A stretch of 54,944 nucleotides of DNA from Paenibacillus phocaeensis (GCF_900021165.1 NZ_FCOQ01000031.1:162208-217151); one strand, 5' to 3'. Counted from the stretch's first letter, positions 7,753 through 15,629 are shown. Program-made: numbers and translations. Notes: generated by a model not told the origin, from the sequence alone.

Positions 7753-7988
7753 TGTCAAACCGCCTCGTTGAACTCGACGTTCGTCCGCTGCTTCGCCAAG
7801 GCGAGGAGCCTTTTAGCGTGATTATGGACACGGTCGAGAAGCTGGAGGAGGGCGACAGCCTCGTCCTGCACGCCACCATGAAGCCCGTACCGCTTCTCAA
7901 GAAGTTGGAAACCAAAGGTTACCGCCATGTCTGCGAACAGCTGGCAGAGGATCATTGGAAGGTAACCTTTGAACCGATTCCATCCTAA
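7752..7988 (+). CDS. DUF2249 domain protein, last of operon
   Basis: 78 residues from the ATG at 7752, which overlaps the preceding stop codon and is led by GGAGGTGAAGG. It matches DUF2249: VELDVRPLLRQGEEPF, GDSLVLHATMKPVPLLKKLETKGY, and a C-terminal HWKVTFEP. Compared with the first copy it has HATMKPVPL where DHDPVPL is usual, so the two paralogues differ in the presumed functional loop. A longer upstream in-frame start at 7704 would overlap the previous gene by 49 bp and lacks a suitable ribosome binding site. A strong hairpin terminator follows. Biochemical function unknown. Confidence 0.83.
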   Translation: MSNRLVELDVRPLLRQGEEPFSVIMDTVEKLEEGDSLVLHATMKPVPLLKKLETKGYRHVCEQLAEDHWKVTFEPIPS

Positions 7989-8001
7989 GAAACTCCCATA
8001 T

Positions 8002-8035
8002 AAAAAGGGGGCCACCCGGCCTCCTTTTTGTATTT
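8002..8035. terminator. Bidirectional intrinsic terminator
   Basis: The hairpin AAAAAGGGGGCC-ACCC-GGCCTCCTTTTT (8002-8029, one bulge) has T-rich sequence on both sides. It sits between the convergent DUF2249 operon and the radical SAM gene and can stop both transcripts. Confidence 0.85.
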
Positions 8036-8046
8036 TGCGAGTGCGC

Positions 8047-9147
8047 TCATCCTTCCCTTCGGTCCCCTCGCGGTAGATAGGCGCAATACGGATCGCTCTC
8101 TAAATAATCGCCGGTAACGGCATAAGCCCGGGCCCGTGAACCCCCGCATAGCTCCTTGAATTCACAGGCACCGCATTTGCCCTTGAGCAAGGATTTGTCC
8201 CTCAGCTCCCGCAGGATCGGCGAATTCCGGTAAATCTCTACCAATGAAGCATCCCGGACATTCCCGCAGCTGACTGGCAGGAACCCGCTGGGATACACCT
8301 CGCCGATATGGCTGATAAATACGAATCCATCGCCGTCGTTGACTCCTTTCGGGGATCGGCCGAGCACATCCTTGCGTTTTGGCGCAACTGCGGCACTCTC
8401 CCCGGAATCCGTAGCCCGTCTTTGCTGCTGCATGAAAACCCTGCGATAATGAGGCGCCTCCGTCGCTTTGATCCCGTACGGCATCCCCCGCTGCAGGCGG
8501 GCCAGCCAAACCATGACCTGTTCATGCTCTTCCGGCGAGATCATGTCCTTGACCATGCCCCGTCCCGTCGGTACGAGGAAAAACACGCTCCAGAGCACGG
8601 CGCCCATCCCTTTGACCGTTTCCGCGATCCGCGGCAAATCGTCCAGGTTGTATCGGGACACCGTCGTATTGATCTGTATTGGAATTTCCAGCTGCTGCAG
8701 ATAACCGATGCCTTTCATCGTCATGTCATAAGAACCCGGCGTGCCGCGAAAATGGTCATGAATCTCCGCGGTTGAGCCGTCGAGGCTGAACGCCCAGCGG
8801 GATAATCCAACCTCCTTGGCTTGGCTGACGGCGGCGAAGGTCACCCGCGGCGTGGCGCTGGGAGTCATGGATACGGGCAGGCCCTTTTCATGAATCGCAT
8901 ACCTTGCCAGGTCGAACAAATCCGGGCGCATTAACGGGTCGCCGCCGGTAAAGACGAAGAGCGGGTCGTCCATTTTGGCGATCTCATCGATCAACGTTTT
9001 GCCTTCCTCAAAGGTCAGCTGTCTGGGGTCGGGGCGATATTGGGCTTCCGCACGGCAATGCAGGCATTTCAGTGCGCAAGCTCTCGTCACCTCCCAGATG
9101 ACAATAAAGGGATTTACGTTATAATCCTTCAACTGAATCTGCTGCAT
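8047..9147 (-). CDS. Radical SAM/SPASM protein, NirJ/AhbD-like family
   Basis: Radical S-adenosylmethionine enzyme of 366 residues. The cluster motif CALKCLHC (Cys 24, 28 and 31) binds the catalytic [4Fe-4S]. FTGGDPLMRPDLF is the following glycine-rich SAM motif. The C-terminal SPASM region contributes CGNV, CGACEFKELCGGSRARAYA and a final DPYC, enough cysteines for auxiliary clusters. It resembles the haem d1/alternative haem synthesis proteins NirJ and AhbD and the uncharacterised BA_1875-like group (TIGR04053 as I recall it); the substrate is not known. The ATG at 9147 overlaps the hemY stop (TGATG) and has AGGAG 10 bp upstream; an in-frame TTG lies at 9150. Coupling to hemY suggests a tetrapyrrole-linked role, which is inference. 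Confidence 0.85.
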   Translation of the reverse strand: MQQIQLKDYNVNPFIVIWEVTRACALKCLHCRAEAQYRPDPRQLTFEEGKTLIDEIAKMDDPLFVFTGGDPLMRPDLFDLARYAIHEKGLPVSMTPSATPRVTFAAVSQAKEVGLSRWAFSLDGSTAEIHDHFRGTPGSYDMTMKGIGYLQQLEIPIQINTTVSRYNLDDLPRIAETVKGMGAVLWSVFFLVPTGRGMVKDMISPEEHEQVMVWLARLQRGMPYGIKATEAPHYRRVFMQQQRRATDSGESAAVAPKRKDVLGRSPKGVNDGDGFVFISHIGEVYPSGFLPVSCGNVRDASLVEIYRNSPILRELRDKSLLKGKCGACEFKELCGGSRARAYAVTGDYLESDPYCAYLPRGDRREG

Positions 9148-10577
9148 CAACGTTCATCTCCTAACCAGGTTAACATCGCTTCCGCCGCTTCCTTGCCTTG
9201 ACGAATGCAATCGGGAATACCGACGCCGCCATACCCCGCTCCGCACAGCAAGACGCCGGGCAGCGTCCGCTCCAGCTCTATCCGCAGCTTGTGCAGACGC
9301 TCCACATGACCCACCGGGTATTGAGGCATCGATTCGGGCCAAGTGGACATTTCGCAAAACAGCGGTTCCGCCTCAATCCCCATCAGCTCCTTAAGTTCGG
9401 CGGCCACGCGGCGACGGACCTCCGACTCGGGCAGCCGGGTCCAGGCTTGATCGCCCAAGCGGCCGATATACGTGCGGAGCAACACCCGATCTTCCGGCGC
9501 CGAATGCAGCCATTTGGAGGACGTCCACGTAATTGCCGTAATCATTCGTCCTTCTCCGCGCGGGATCAATACACCGGATCCGTTCAACTCATGCTTAACC
9601 TCCTCGCGCCGATAAGCAAAGGCCAAATTGGCTACGGAAACATAACGGACCTGATCCAAATCCGCCGCGGCAGCGACCTGGTCCTGGAGCAAGCGGGCAG
9701 CGGCATAAGCTGGAGCCGCCAGGATGACGGCATCCGCCTCGATCCGCTCCCCTCTGCTGAGCTCCAGCTCATAACGGTTGCCGTGCGGCGTCAGCTTCGT
9801 CACCGCTTGTCCCGTGATCACGCGCTCCTCCTGAAGCGCAGCAGCCAGGGCATCCGTCATCCCGGTCAACCCGCCTTTCAGCGTCAAAAACAGACTGTGA
9901 TGCGCCTCCCTCGGCACCCCCTCCCGCAGCTTGGGGGAGGGGTGTTTCTTGCTTGCCAGCAGGCCGAGGATCAAGCTCCGATGTTTACGTTCCATCTCCA
10001 TAAATTGCGGGAACGTGGCCTGCAGGCTAAGCTCCGCCGTATCTCCGGCATAAATGCCGGCCAGCAGTGGCTCCGTCAGGTTCTCCAGCACTTCGCGCCC
10101 CAGTCGGCGGCGGATAAACCCGCCCAGCGATTCATCGCCGCCTCCGCTTCGGGCAGGCAGCAGTAAATCCAGTCCCGCCCGCAGTTTGCTGGCCGGGGAC
10201 AGCAACCCCGTCTTCACCATCGGCCACATCTGTGTTGGAATCCCGAGCATCAGCCCCGGCGGCATCGGGTGGAAGCGTCCATGATGCAAGATGAAGTTCT
10301 TCTTGGCTTGCGGAGAGGTTCCAACCAGCAACTGCTCCAGCCCCAACTCCAGGATCAGCTCCAGCGCCGCCATTTTCCGCGCCATAAATGAATCGGGTCC
10401 TTGCTCTATCGTAAAACCGTCCCGGCGCAAAGTGCGGATTTTCCCGCCCAACCGGTTCGTTTCCTCCATGATCGTAATCCCGGCGTCGATCCGCCGTTCA
10501 CGAAGCCATTTCCGAGCATAATAAGCCGCGCTCAACCCGGTTATCCCCCCGCCAACCACGGCGATGTTTTTTTTCAC
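9147..10577 (-). CDS. hemY: Coproporphyrinogen/protoporphyrinogen oxidase HemY (CgoX)
   Basis: FAD-dependent oxidase of haem synthesis, 476 residues. In Gram-positives this family oxidises coproporphyrinogen III to coproporphyrin III at the membrane. The N-terminal dinucleotide fold IAVVGGGITGLSAAYYAR binds FAD. EETNRLGGKIRT and EQGPDSFMARK follow as in the family, and the C-terminus has GAGYGGVGIPDCIRQGKEAA, the second FAD contact. The start is a GTG at 10577 led by AAAGGAGGG. It is the first gene of a two-gene operon with the radical SAM gene. Other hem genes are absent nearby. The upstream FNR-type site, shared with ilvB, fits control by oxygen. Confidence 0.94.
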   Translation of the reverse strand: MKKNIAVVGGGITGLSAAYYARKWLRERRIDAGITIMEETNRLGGKIRTLRRDGFTIEQGPDSFMARKMAALELILELGLEQLLVGTSPQAKKNFILHHGRFHPMPPGLMLGIPTQMWPMVKTGLLSPASKLRAGLDLLLPARSGGGDESLGGFIRRRLGREVLENLTEPLLAGIYAGDTAELSLQATFPQFMEMERKHRSLILGLLASKKHPSPKLREGVPREAHHSLFLTLKGGLTGMTDALAAALQEERVITGQAVTKLTPHGNRYELELSRGERIEADAVILAAPAYAAARLLQDQVAAAADLDQVRYVSVANLAFAYRREEVKHELNGSGVLIPRGEGRMITAITWTSSKWLHSAPEDRVLLRTYIGRLGDQAWTRLPESEVRRRVAAELKELMGIEAEPLFCEMSTWPESMPQYPVGHVERLHKLRIELERTLPGVLLCGAGYGGVGIPDCIRQGKEAAEAMLTWLGDER

Positions 10578-10648
10578 TAAGGTTTGCCCTCCTTTAAGCG
10601 GTGTGACTCGTCCTGCGAATCCAGCCCGCTCATCATGGATCCTTAGCT

Positions 10649-10718
10649 ATCGTAACGCTTGCTTTCGGGACGTTTTATGACTGGAATCACTCCGAGGCTC
10701 TGACCATCGCGATAAAAT
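10649..10718. promoter_or_regulatory. Single FNR-type site shared by hemY and ilvB promoters
   Basis: TATGACTGGAATCACT at 10676-10691 (one half-site mismatch to TGTGA-N6-TCACT). To the right, TAAAAT at 10713-10718 is a -10 box for ilvB with a predicted start near 10725. To the left, TACGAT at 10654-10649 on the minus strand is a -10 candidate for hemY with a predicted start near 10642. Both starts place the site at about 41.5 bp. The ilvB side has the better box. Confidence 0.6.
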
Positions 10719-10748
10719 GATCAAAATTCCACCGGGAGGTACATAAGG

Positions 10749-12467
10749 ATGAGGAACATACAGGGAACTCCGTTGACCGCCGCAAAAAATGGAGCGGAGC
10801 TGCTGATCGAATGCCTGCGCGCCGAGCAGGTTGACACGATCTTCGGTTACCCCGGCGGCGCGGTCATTCCGATTTACGATGCATTGTACGATTGCCCGGA
10901 GATCCGTCACATCCTGACCCGGCATGAGCAAGCCGCCGTGCATGCGGCAGACGGTTATGCCCGGGTCGCCGGACGGGCGGGGGTCGCCCTCGTCACCTCC
11001 GGACCGGGAGCGACCAATGCGGTCACAGGGATCGCCAATGCCTACATGGACTCGGTCCCGATGGTTGTACTAACGGGGCAAGTCTCCACCGATTTGATCG
11101 GGCGCGACAGCTTCCAGGAGGTCAACATTTACGGGATGACGATGGATGTGACCAAACATAATTATTCCGTGATGGACCTTCGCGAGCTGCCTAGAATTAT
11201 CAAAGAAGCTTTTCACCTCGCCGTCACGGGACGGCCGGGGCCGGTCCTGATCGATTTGCCCAAAAACCTCATGACCGCCCGCACCAACCTGGGGCCGGCT
11301 GGCGAAACGAACATCCGCGGCTACGTTCCCGCGGCTGAGATCGATGAGGCGGCGGTGCGGCTCATCGCAAGCAAGCTTGGGACCGCCCGCCGTCCTGTCC
11401 TGGTGGCGGGCGGCGGCGCAGCGGCACCCGGCGCCGCCGAACAACTGCTCCAGCTCGCGGAAACCGCGCAGATTCCGGTTGCGACTACGTTGATGGGCAT
11501 CGGGTCTTTTCCGGCGCGCCATCCGCTATATCTAGGGATGCTGGGGATGCACGGCACCTACGCCGCCAACCGAGCGGTCCATCACGCGGACCTGCTCATC
11601 TGCCTCGGCACCCGATTGAACGACCGGTTGTCCGGCAATGCGAAATCGTTCGCGCCCAATGCCTGGAAAATCCAGGTGGATATCGATGAGGCCGAGCTGG
11701 ACAAGAATATTCCCGTCGACCTCAAGCTCTGCGGGGATGTCGGGGAGCTGCTGTACAGGCTGAACGCTTGCGTGCGCGCATCCGGGAAGACCGAGTGGCC
11801 GGCGGAAACGGCCGGTTGGCAGAGGAAGGTGCCGCATTACTCCGAGACGGAGGGAGGAGCGCTCAATCCGCAGGAGGTCATTCGACTAATCGACGGGCAT
11901 ACGCAAGGGAATGCGGTGGTGGCCACCGATGTGGGGCAGCATCAAATCTGGACAGCCCATCACTATCGGTTCTCCCGGCCCCGCTCCTTCTTGACCTCCG
12001 GAGGGCTGGGCACGATGGGCTTCGGCTTCCCGGCCGCGATTGGCGCTGCGATTGCCCTGGGCGGTTCCGCCGCCCCGCCGGTCGTCTGCATCACCGGGGA
12101 CGGCAGCTTCCAGATGAATCTGCAGGAGATGATGACGGCCGTCGACTACGGGCTGCCGGTCAAAATTGCGATCCTGAACAACGGTTATCTGGGGATGGTT
12201 CGGCAATGGCAGCAGTTGTTTTATGAACGGCGGTACTCCTCCGTGCACATTACTTCGCCCGACTTTGTTGCATTTGCCGGGGCTTACGGGGTTCCCGGCC
12301 TCCGGGCGCAAACGCCGGAAGAAGCGGATGCGATCATCCAACAGGCGCTGGCCCTCCCCGGCCCGGTATTGATGGAATTTAACGTGAGGGAGGAGCAGAA
12401 CGTGTATCCCATGGTTCCGCCGGGCGCAGGCAACGATCAAATGCTGACCGGCGAAGGCGAGGGGTAG
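10749..12467 (+). CDS. ilvB: Acetolactate synthase, large (catalytic) subunit
   Basis: Thiamine diphosphate enzyme condensing two pyruvates to 2-acetolactate, or pyruvate with 2-oxobutyrate, in branched-chain amino acid synthesis. 572 residues, normal length. The N-terminal domain has FGYPGGAVIPIYDAL and TRHEQAAVHAADGYAR, with the activating Glu. The C-terminal cofactor motif is GDGSFQMNLQEMMTAVDYG...ILNN. The sequence is of the anabolic IlvB type rather than the catabolic AlsS type. No regulatory subunit (ilvN/ilvH), ilvC or leu gene follows, which is unusual for a biosynthetic operon. A GGGAGG ribosome binding site precedes the ATG at 10749. The FNR-type site upstream suggests induction at low oxygen, perhaps for acetoin formation; this is inference. 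Confidence 0.93.
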   Translation: MRNIQGTPLTAAKNGAELLIECLRAEQVDTIFGYPGGAVIPIYDALYDCPEIRHILTRHEQAAVHAADGYARVAGRAGVALVTSGPGATNAVTGIANAYMDSVPMVVLTGQVSTDLIGRDSFQEVNIYGMTMDVTKHNYSVMDLRELPRIIKEAFHLAVTGRPGPVLIDLPKNLMTARTNLGPAGETNIRGYVPAAEIDEAAVRLIASKLGTARRPVLVAGGGAAAPGAAEQLLQLAETAQIPVATTLMGIGSFPARHPLYLGMLGMHGTYAANRAVHHADLLICLGTRLNDRLSGNAKSFAPNAWKIQVDIDEAELDKNIPVDLKLCGDVGELLYRLNACVRASGKTEWPAETAGWQRKVPHYSETEGGALNPQEVIRLIDGHTQGNAVVATDVGQHQIWTAHHYRFSRPRSFLTSGGLGTMGFGFPAAIGAAIALGGSAAPPVVCITGDGSFQMNLQEMMTAVDYGLPVKIAILNNGYLGMVRQWQQLFYERRYSSVHITSPDFVAFAGAYGVPGLRAQTPEEADAIIQQALALPGPVLMEFNVREEQNVYPMVPPGAGNDQMLTGEGEG

Positions 12468-12483
12468 AGCTGCCCATCGGACG

Positions 12484-12532
12484 AAAAAAGGAACTGAACC
12501 GGGAAGCTTACCACTGCTTCCCGGACAGTCCC
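12484..12532 (-). terminator. Intrinsic terminator downstream of the small membrane gene
   Basis: The stem CCGGGAAGC (12499-12507) pairs with GCTTCCCGG (12516-12524) and is extended by partly complementary GGAACTG/CAGTCCC flanks. On the minus strand it is followed by a T6 tract (A6 at 12484-12489). It can also form in the ilvB transcript, but without a T-tract. Confidence 0.75.
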
Positions 12533-12574
12533 TGTCCATGTTCAGGCCGGCTGCCAGCCGCTTGGCCTGAACGT

Positions 12575-12868
12575 TTATGCATTTTCGCCGCGTTTGCCAT
12601 CGTCCTGCCATTGAAGTTCCCATTCGCGGTATTTGGCCCGCCGGATTCTGTCCAGCTCGCGCTGCTTCTCCTCGCCGACGCCCAGGAGAAAATGCAGATG
12701 CGCTCCGATCACGAGAAAGGCAAACCCTGCCCACACGGCCCCAAACAGCGATATCCAGCCGGCCCCGGGCTCGAAAGAGATCATCGGCAGTGCGTATACG
12801 AGCATCGCCAATGCCAGAATGAGATAAACGGCATGCTTCCATTTGTTTGGTTTCTTTACGGTTTTCAT
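12575..12868 (-). CDS. Small two-helix membrane protein, unrecognised
   Basis: 97 residues, not recognised as a named family. A basic N-terminus (MKTVKKPNKWKH) precedes two membrane segments, about residues 13-31 (AVYLILALAMLVYALPMIS) and 38-62 (ISLFGAVWAGFAFLVIGAHLHFLLG). The tail is highly charged (EEKQRELDRIRRAKYREWELQW) and probably helical and cytosolic. AGGAGC lies upstream of the ATG at 12868 at good spacing. It is followed by a strong terminator. It stands alone between ilvB and yheA; context does not reveal a role. Confidence 0.7.
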   Translation of the reverse strand: MKTVKKPNKWKHAVYLILALAMLVYALPMISFEPGAGWISLFGAVWAGFAFLVIGAHLHFLLGVGEEKQRELDRIRRAKYREWELQWQDDGKRGENA

Positions 12869-13010
12869 CTTCCGCAGCTCCTTTATTTCATAGATTACGA
12901 GATACGAGATTTGGTCTGCTGTGCCTTGTCTCTTCTATCTCTATGAGCGGAACTGCAGGAATATGATAGAAACTTGAGAGAGGTTCGTTCGCTGCGGACG
13001 AAGCGCAGAT

Positions 13011-13355
13011 TTAGATCCCCGCGCCGTACAAGTGAGCCAAGCTGTCTGTAATAATCTTATTGACGTCCTGAATGATCACGCTTAAGCGTTGCTCCGCATC
13101 AAATAGTCGGCGGATGTTCAGATTCAGGCTCAGCACCTCGAACTGCTTCTCCATCCGTTCCATTTCCTCTTGCGAAGGCATCTCGCCGGTCATCATCCGC
13201 TGCTGCACTTCGTTTTGACGCACGCGAAAATCGTCCAGCATCCGCTTGCTCTCGGGATCGGCATCCACCAGCTTCATCGCGGCCGTAATCTCCGCCACCT
13301 CCGGACTATCCTTCAAGGCTGCCGCCAGTTCATGCGCTTTGTCGTAAATGTTCAT
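13011..13355 (-). CDS. yheA: YheA, YlbF/YmcA-family protein
   Basis: Helical cytosolic protein of 114 residues of the YlbF/YmcA/YheA family (formerly UPF0342). It shares the family pattern YDKAHELAAALKDSPEV near the N-terminus, DADPESKRMLDDFRVRQNEVQQRMMTGE in the middle and AEQRLSVIIQDVNKIITD near the C-terminus. YlbF and YmcA themselves act with YaaT on RNase Y, but YheA has no settled function. GGAGG precedes the ATG at 13355. In Bacillus subtilis yheA neighbours yheB, yheC and yheD, as it does here, although a 0.95-kb repeat-rich gap separates it from yheB in this window. Confidence 0.88.
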   Translation of the reverse strand: MNIYDKAHELAAALKDSPEVAEITAAMKLVDADPESKRMLDDFRVRQNEVQQRMMTGEMPSQEEMERMEKQFEVLSLNLNIRRLFDAEQRLSVIIQDVNKIITDSLAHLYGAGI

Positions 13356-13481
13356 TTGTAGACCTCCATTATTTTTATTGGTGAAGCATGCAGGTAAGGT
13401 TGGCCTGTCCTGTACTTTCTTGTGTTAACGCCGTAATTTCTTTGGCTAACGTCGTAACGGCTTGCGCCAAAGCCTATATGC

Positions 13482-13570
13482 TTTCGCTGGGCTTATGACT
13501 TTTGCTGGGCTGATGGCTTTGCTGGGCTGATGACTTTTGCTGGGCTGATGGCTTTGCTGGGCATATGGCT
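13482..13570. repeat. 17-18-bp tandem repeat, five units
   Basis: Five successive imperfect units of the type TTTGCTGGGCTGATGGCT run through 13482-13570, alternating GACTT and GGCTT endings so the period switches between 17 and 18 bp. Part of the non-coding 13356-14301 gap; no protein frame is supported. Confidence 0.75.
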
Positions 13571-13599
13571 CTCTTTCGCAAAGGGCATATAACTTTCGC

Positions 13600-13670
13600 T
13601 AACGCTGATGAGACACCTTATTTGCCCCAAAAACAACGAATTTCAAATGTAACGCTGATCAGACACCTTA
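13600..13670. repeat. 21-bp direct repeat pair
   Basis: TAACGCTGATGAGACACCTT is present at 13600-13619 and, with one mismatch (GATCAG), at 13650-13669; both copies are followed by A. They begin 50 bp apart. Further short CGTTAG-type fragments follow (for example near 13730 and 13780), suggesting decayed repetitive DNA. Confidence 0.65.
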
Positions 13671-13872
13671 TTGTGTAAGAAAGCCCCCATTTTCACGTGA
13701 AAATCGGGAAATAAGCGCTATGGCAAGCGTTAGAATTTCTTTTTTCCCTTTTTGGGCCAAATAGCGATCCTCATAAGCGTTAGACGAAAATCTCGGGATT
13801 CCCTTCCGTAACGCCACCGCCGCCATCGCTGCAACTGTCATAGGTACAACTTCTGTGACTGCAACTGCCACT

Positions 13873-14186
13873 GTTACTCAATACAACTGAACTGCCACTG
13901 CCCTCGTTACTCCCACTACCACTGCCACAGCTGCTACTGCCATCACTAAGGTTACTCAATACAACTGAACTGCCACTGCCCTCGTTACTCCCACTACCAC
14001 TGCTACAGCTGCTACTGCCAACACTAAGGTTACTCTAACACAACTGAACTGCTACTGCCCTCGTTACTCCCACTACCACTGCTACAGCTGCTACTGCCAA
14101 CACTAAGGTTACTCTAATACAACTGAACTGCCACTGCCCTCGTTACTGTCACTACCACTGCCACAGCTGCTACTCCAACCACTGCC
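13873..14186. repeat. 78-bp tandem repeat, four units, between yheA and yheB
   Basis: Units begin with GTTACTC at 13873, 13951, 14029 and 14108, so the period is 78 bp and one unit is 79. Each unit reads from AACTGAACTGC(C/T)ACTGCC to CACTAAGG. Copies 1 and 2 share the CAATACAAC variant, and copies 3 and 4 share CTAA(C/T)ACAAC. Within each unit a finer CTGCCACTAC periodicity is visible. Stop codons interrupt the units in the frames examined and no start or ribosome binding site fits. It looks like a non-coding minisatellite. Confidence 0.8.
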
Positions 14187-14301
14187 ACTGAGATACAGCG
14201 ACCTACCGCCACTATTACTACCGCCACGCTTTCGTCACGGCAAACCTCAATCTCAAGTTGGGATTCAGACGGTTCAGCAGACGAGGCTCCGTCCTGGCAA
14301 C

Positions 14302-15465
14302 CTATCCCATCCAAAGCATGAGCAGCGATTGGAACAGGCCGATGATCCCGCCCAGCAGCACGCCCAGCCAGGTAATGGCGCGAAACTCCTTGCCCGAGAC
14401 GCTGAGGATGACTTCTTCCAGGCGTTCCACCGGGAACTTCTGCACCTGCTCCTCCACAAGGCCGGGCAGGTCCACTGCTTTCATCGCCGTCGGGATGCCC
14501 TTGGCGACAAGGCGCAGCAGCCGCTCGGTCACGATCGGAATCAAGGCGATGACCTGCGCCTTCCACGGTTCGATCAACGAGCGGAGCGGCACATGATCCG
14601 CTTGCTCCAGCCACCGCTCCAGCGGCAGCTGCTCCAGCTTGGCGCCCAGCCAGCTCGCCGGTTCTTCACCGGTCAACGCGGCCAGCAGCTCCGCCACCGA
14701 CTTCTCGCCGTACAGCTCCAGGCGCGTTTCGATCGCCTGGGCCGTTTTGCTCTGCGCCTCTTCCCCCCGCAGGGCCTGAACGAGCGCCGGGGTCATCTTT
14801 TGCACCAATTTGTCTTCGTCCATAAAGATCGCGGCCATGGTGCCGAGGAATCCGCCCGCCTTGTCCATCATCCCTGCCGCCATTTTCGACAGCATGCGTT
14901 GGCCGCTCGCGGACAGCAGCTCCTCCTCCACTACGCCCAGCAGCGCCCCGGCCAAAGCCGCGCTCCAGGCTTTGCGGCTCTCCTCGGACCAGCCGGGAAC
15001 AAGCCGCTTCAACGGCAGGCTGCTGAGATCCGTGCGTTCCCACAGCCGGACGAACCCCCGCAGGGCGGTGTCTCGGACACCGGCAGCCAAACGGAGCTTC
15101 AGCGCTTCGTATTCAGGCTCACTCCACACCCGAAGCGCCGCCTCGCGCAGCGTGGATTCGCTGGAGCTCAGACGCTCTGCGAAACCGCGCAGGGTAGCCT
15201 CCGCTTTGTTCCGGAACGCCGGACGCTCCACGGTCTCCTGCAGCCCTTCGGCCGTAACGAGATACTCCGCCACGACCTGGCCCAGGGACACGGCGATATC
15301 ATTGCGGCGTTTCGGAATAAGCCCCGGCGTAAAGGGAACGTGAAACTTGCCGATATGTATGGGGGTTCGCGGATGGAACAGCATTTTAATCGCAAAATGG
15401 TTGGTGACGCCGCCGACAAAAGCAGCCACAGCAACGCTCACCAGCACGTAAAGCCAATCGGGCAT
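14302..15465 (-). CDS. yheB: YheB, DUF445 family membrane protein
   Basis: 387 residues, DUF445 family, as YheB of Bacillus. The N-terminal membrane segment (WLYVLVSVAVAAFVGGVTNHFAIKMLF) contains the family signature GGVTNHFAIKMLFHPRTP, followed by FTPGLIPKRRNDIAVSLG. A long, mostly helical, charged middle leads to a C-terminal membrane segment (AITWLGVLLGGIIGLFQSLLMLW). The two hydrophobic ends suggest a hairpin anchored in the membrane. Function is unknown. GGAGGAAGG precedes the ATG at 15465. It is divergent from the YheC/YheD array. Confidence 0.92.
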   Translation of the reverse strand: MPDWLYVLVSVAVAAFVGGVTNHFAIKMLFHPRTPIHIGKFHVPFTPGLIPKRRNDIAVSLGQVVAEYLVTAEGLQETVERPAFRNKAEATLRGFAERLSSSESTLREAALRVWSEPEYEALKLRLAAGVRDTALRGFVRLWERTDLSSLPLKRLVPGWSEESRKAWSAALAGALLGVVEEELLSASGQRMLSKMAAGMMDKAGGFLGTMAAIFMDEDKLVQKMTPALVQALRGEEAQSKTAQAIETRLELYGEKSVAELLAALTGEEPASWLGAKLEQLPLERWLEQADHVPLRSLIEPWKAQVIALIPIVTERLLRLVAKGIPTAMKAVDLPGLVEEQVQKFPVERLEEVILSVSGKEFRAITWLGVLLGGIIGLFQSLLMLWMG

Positions 15466-15601
15466 CCTTCCTCCACCTTCTTTCTCTTAGGCTGCCGCCC
15501 TAACTATCTCCCGCAAAATCCGCCTTCGGACCGCGCCCGGCAAGGGATTGAACGTTCCATCCCTTCGCCCTGAGGCCGCCGAAAACGGGCATAGGTTAAT
15601 C

Positions 15602-15629
15602 ACCAAGGATTCTATGTCCTCATATGATG
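15602..15629 (+). promoter_or_regulatory. Possible sigma-K-type promoter for the YheC/YheD array
   Basis: ACC at 15602-15604 and CATATGATG at 15621-15629 are 16 bp apart, resembling a mother-cell sigma-K promoter (ACC, CATAnnnTA). Family members are known as spore coat associated, so a late mother-cell promoter is plausible. The match is partial and no sigma-A promoter stands out in the 240-bp gap. Confidence 0.25.

Noticed and set aside
11886..12842. 318-codon minus-strand frame opposite the end of ilvB
   Set aside because: Antisense shadow in GC-rich coding DNA; ilvB on the plus strand and the small membrane gene explain the region.
13668..13871. 67-codon minus-strand frame in the repeat-rich gap
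   Set aside because: It begins in low-complexity repeat sequence, lacks a ribosome binding site and resembles no family.
13873..14186. CRISPR array
   Set aside because: The units are direct tandem copies without distinct spacers, and no cas genes are present.
14114..14614. 166-codon minus-strand frame running from yheB into the minisatellite
   Set aside because: It is an out-of-frame shadow of yheB; its Val/Ala-rich end is the repeat unit.
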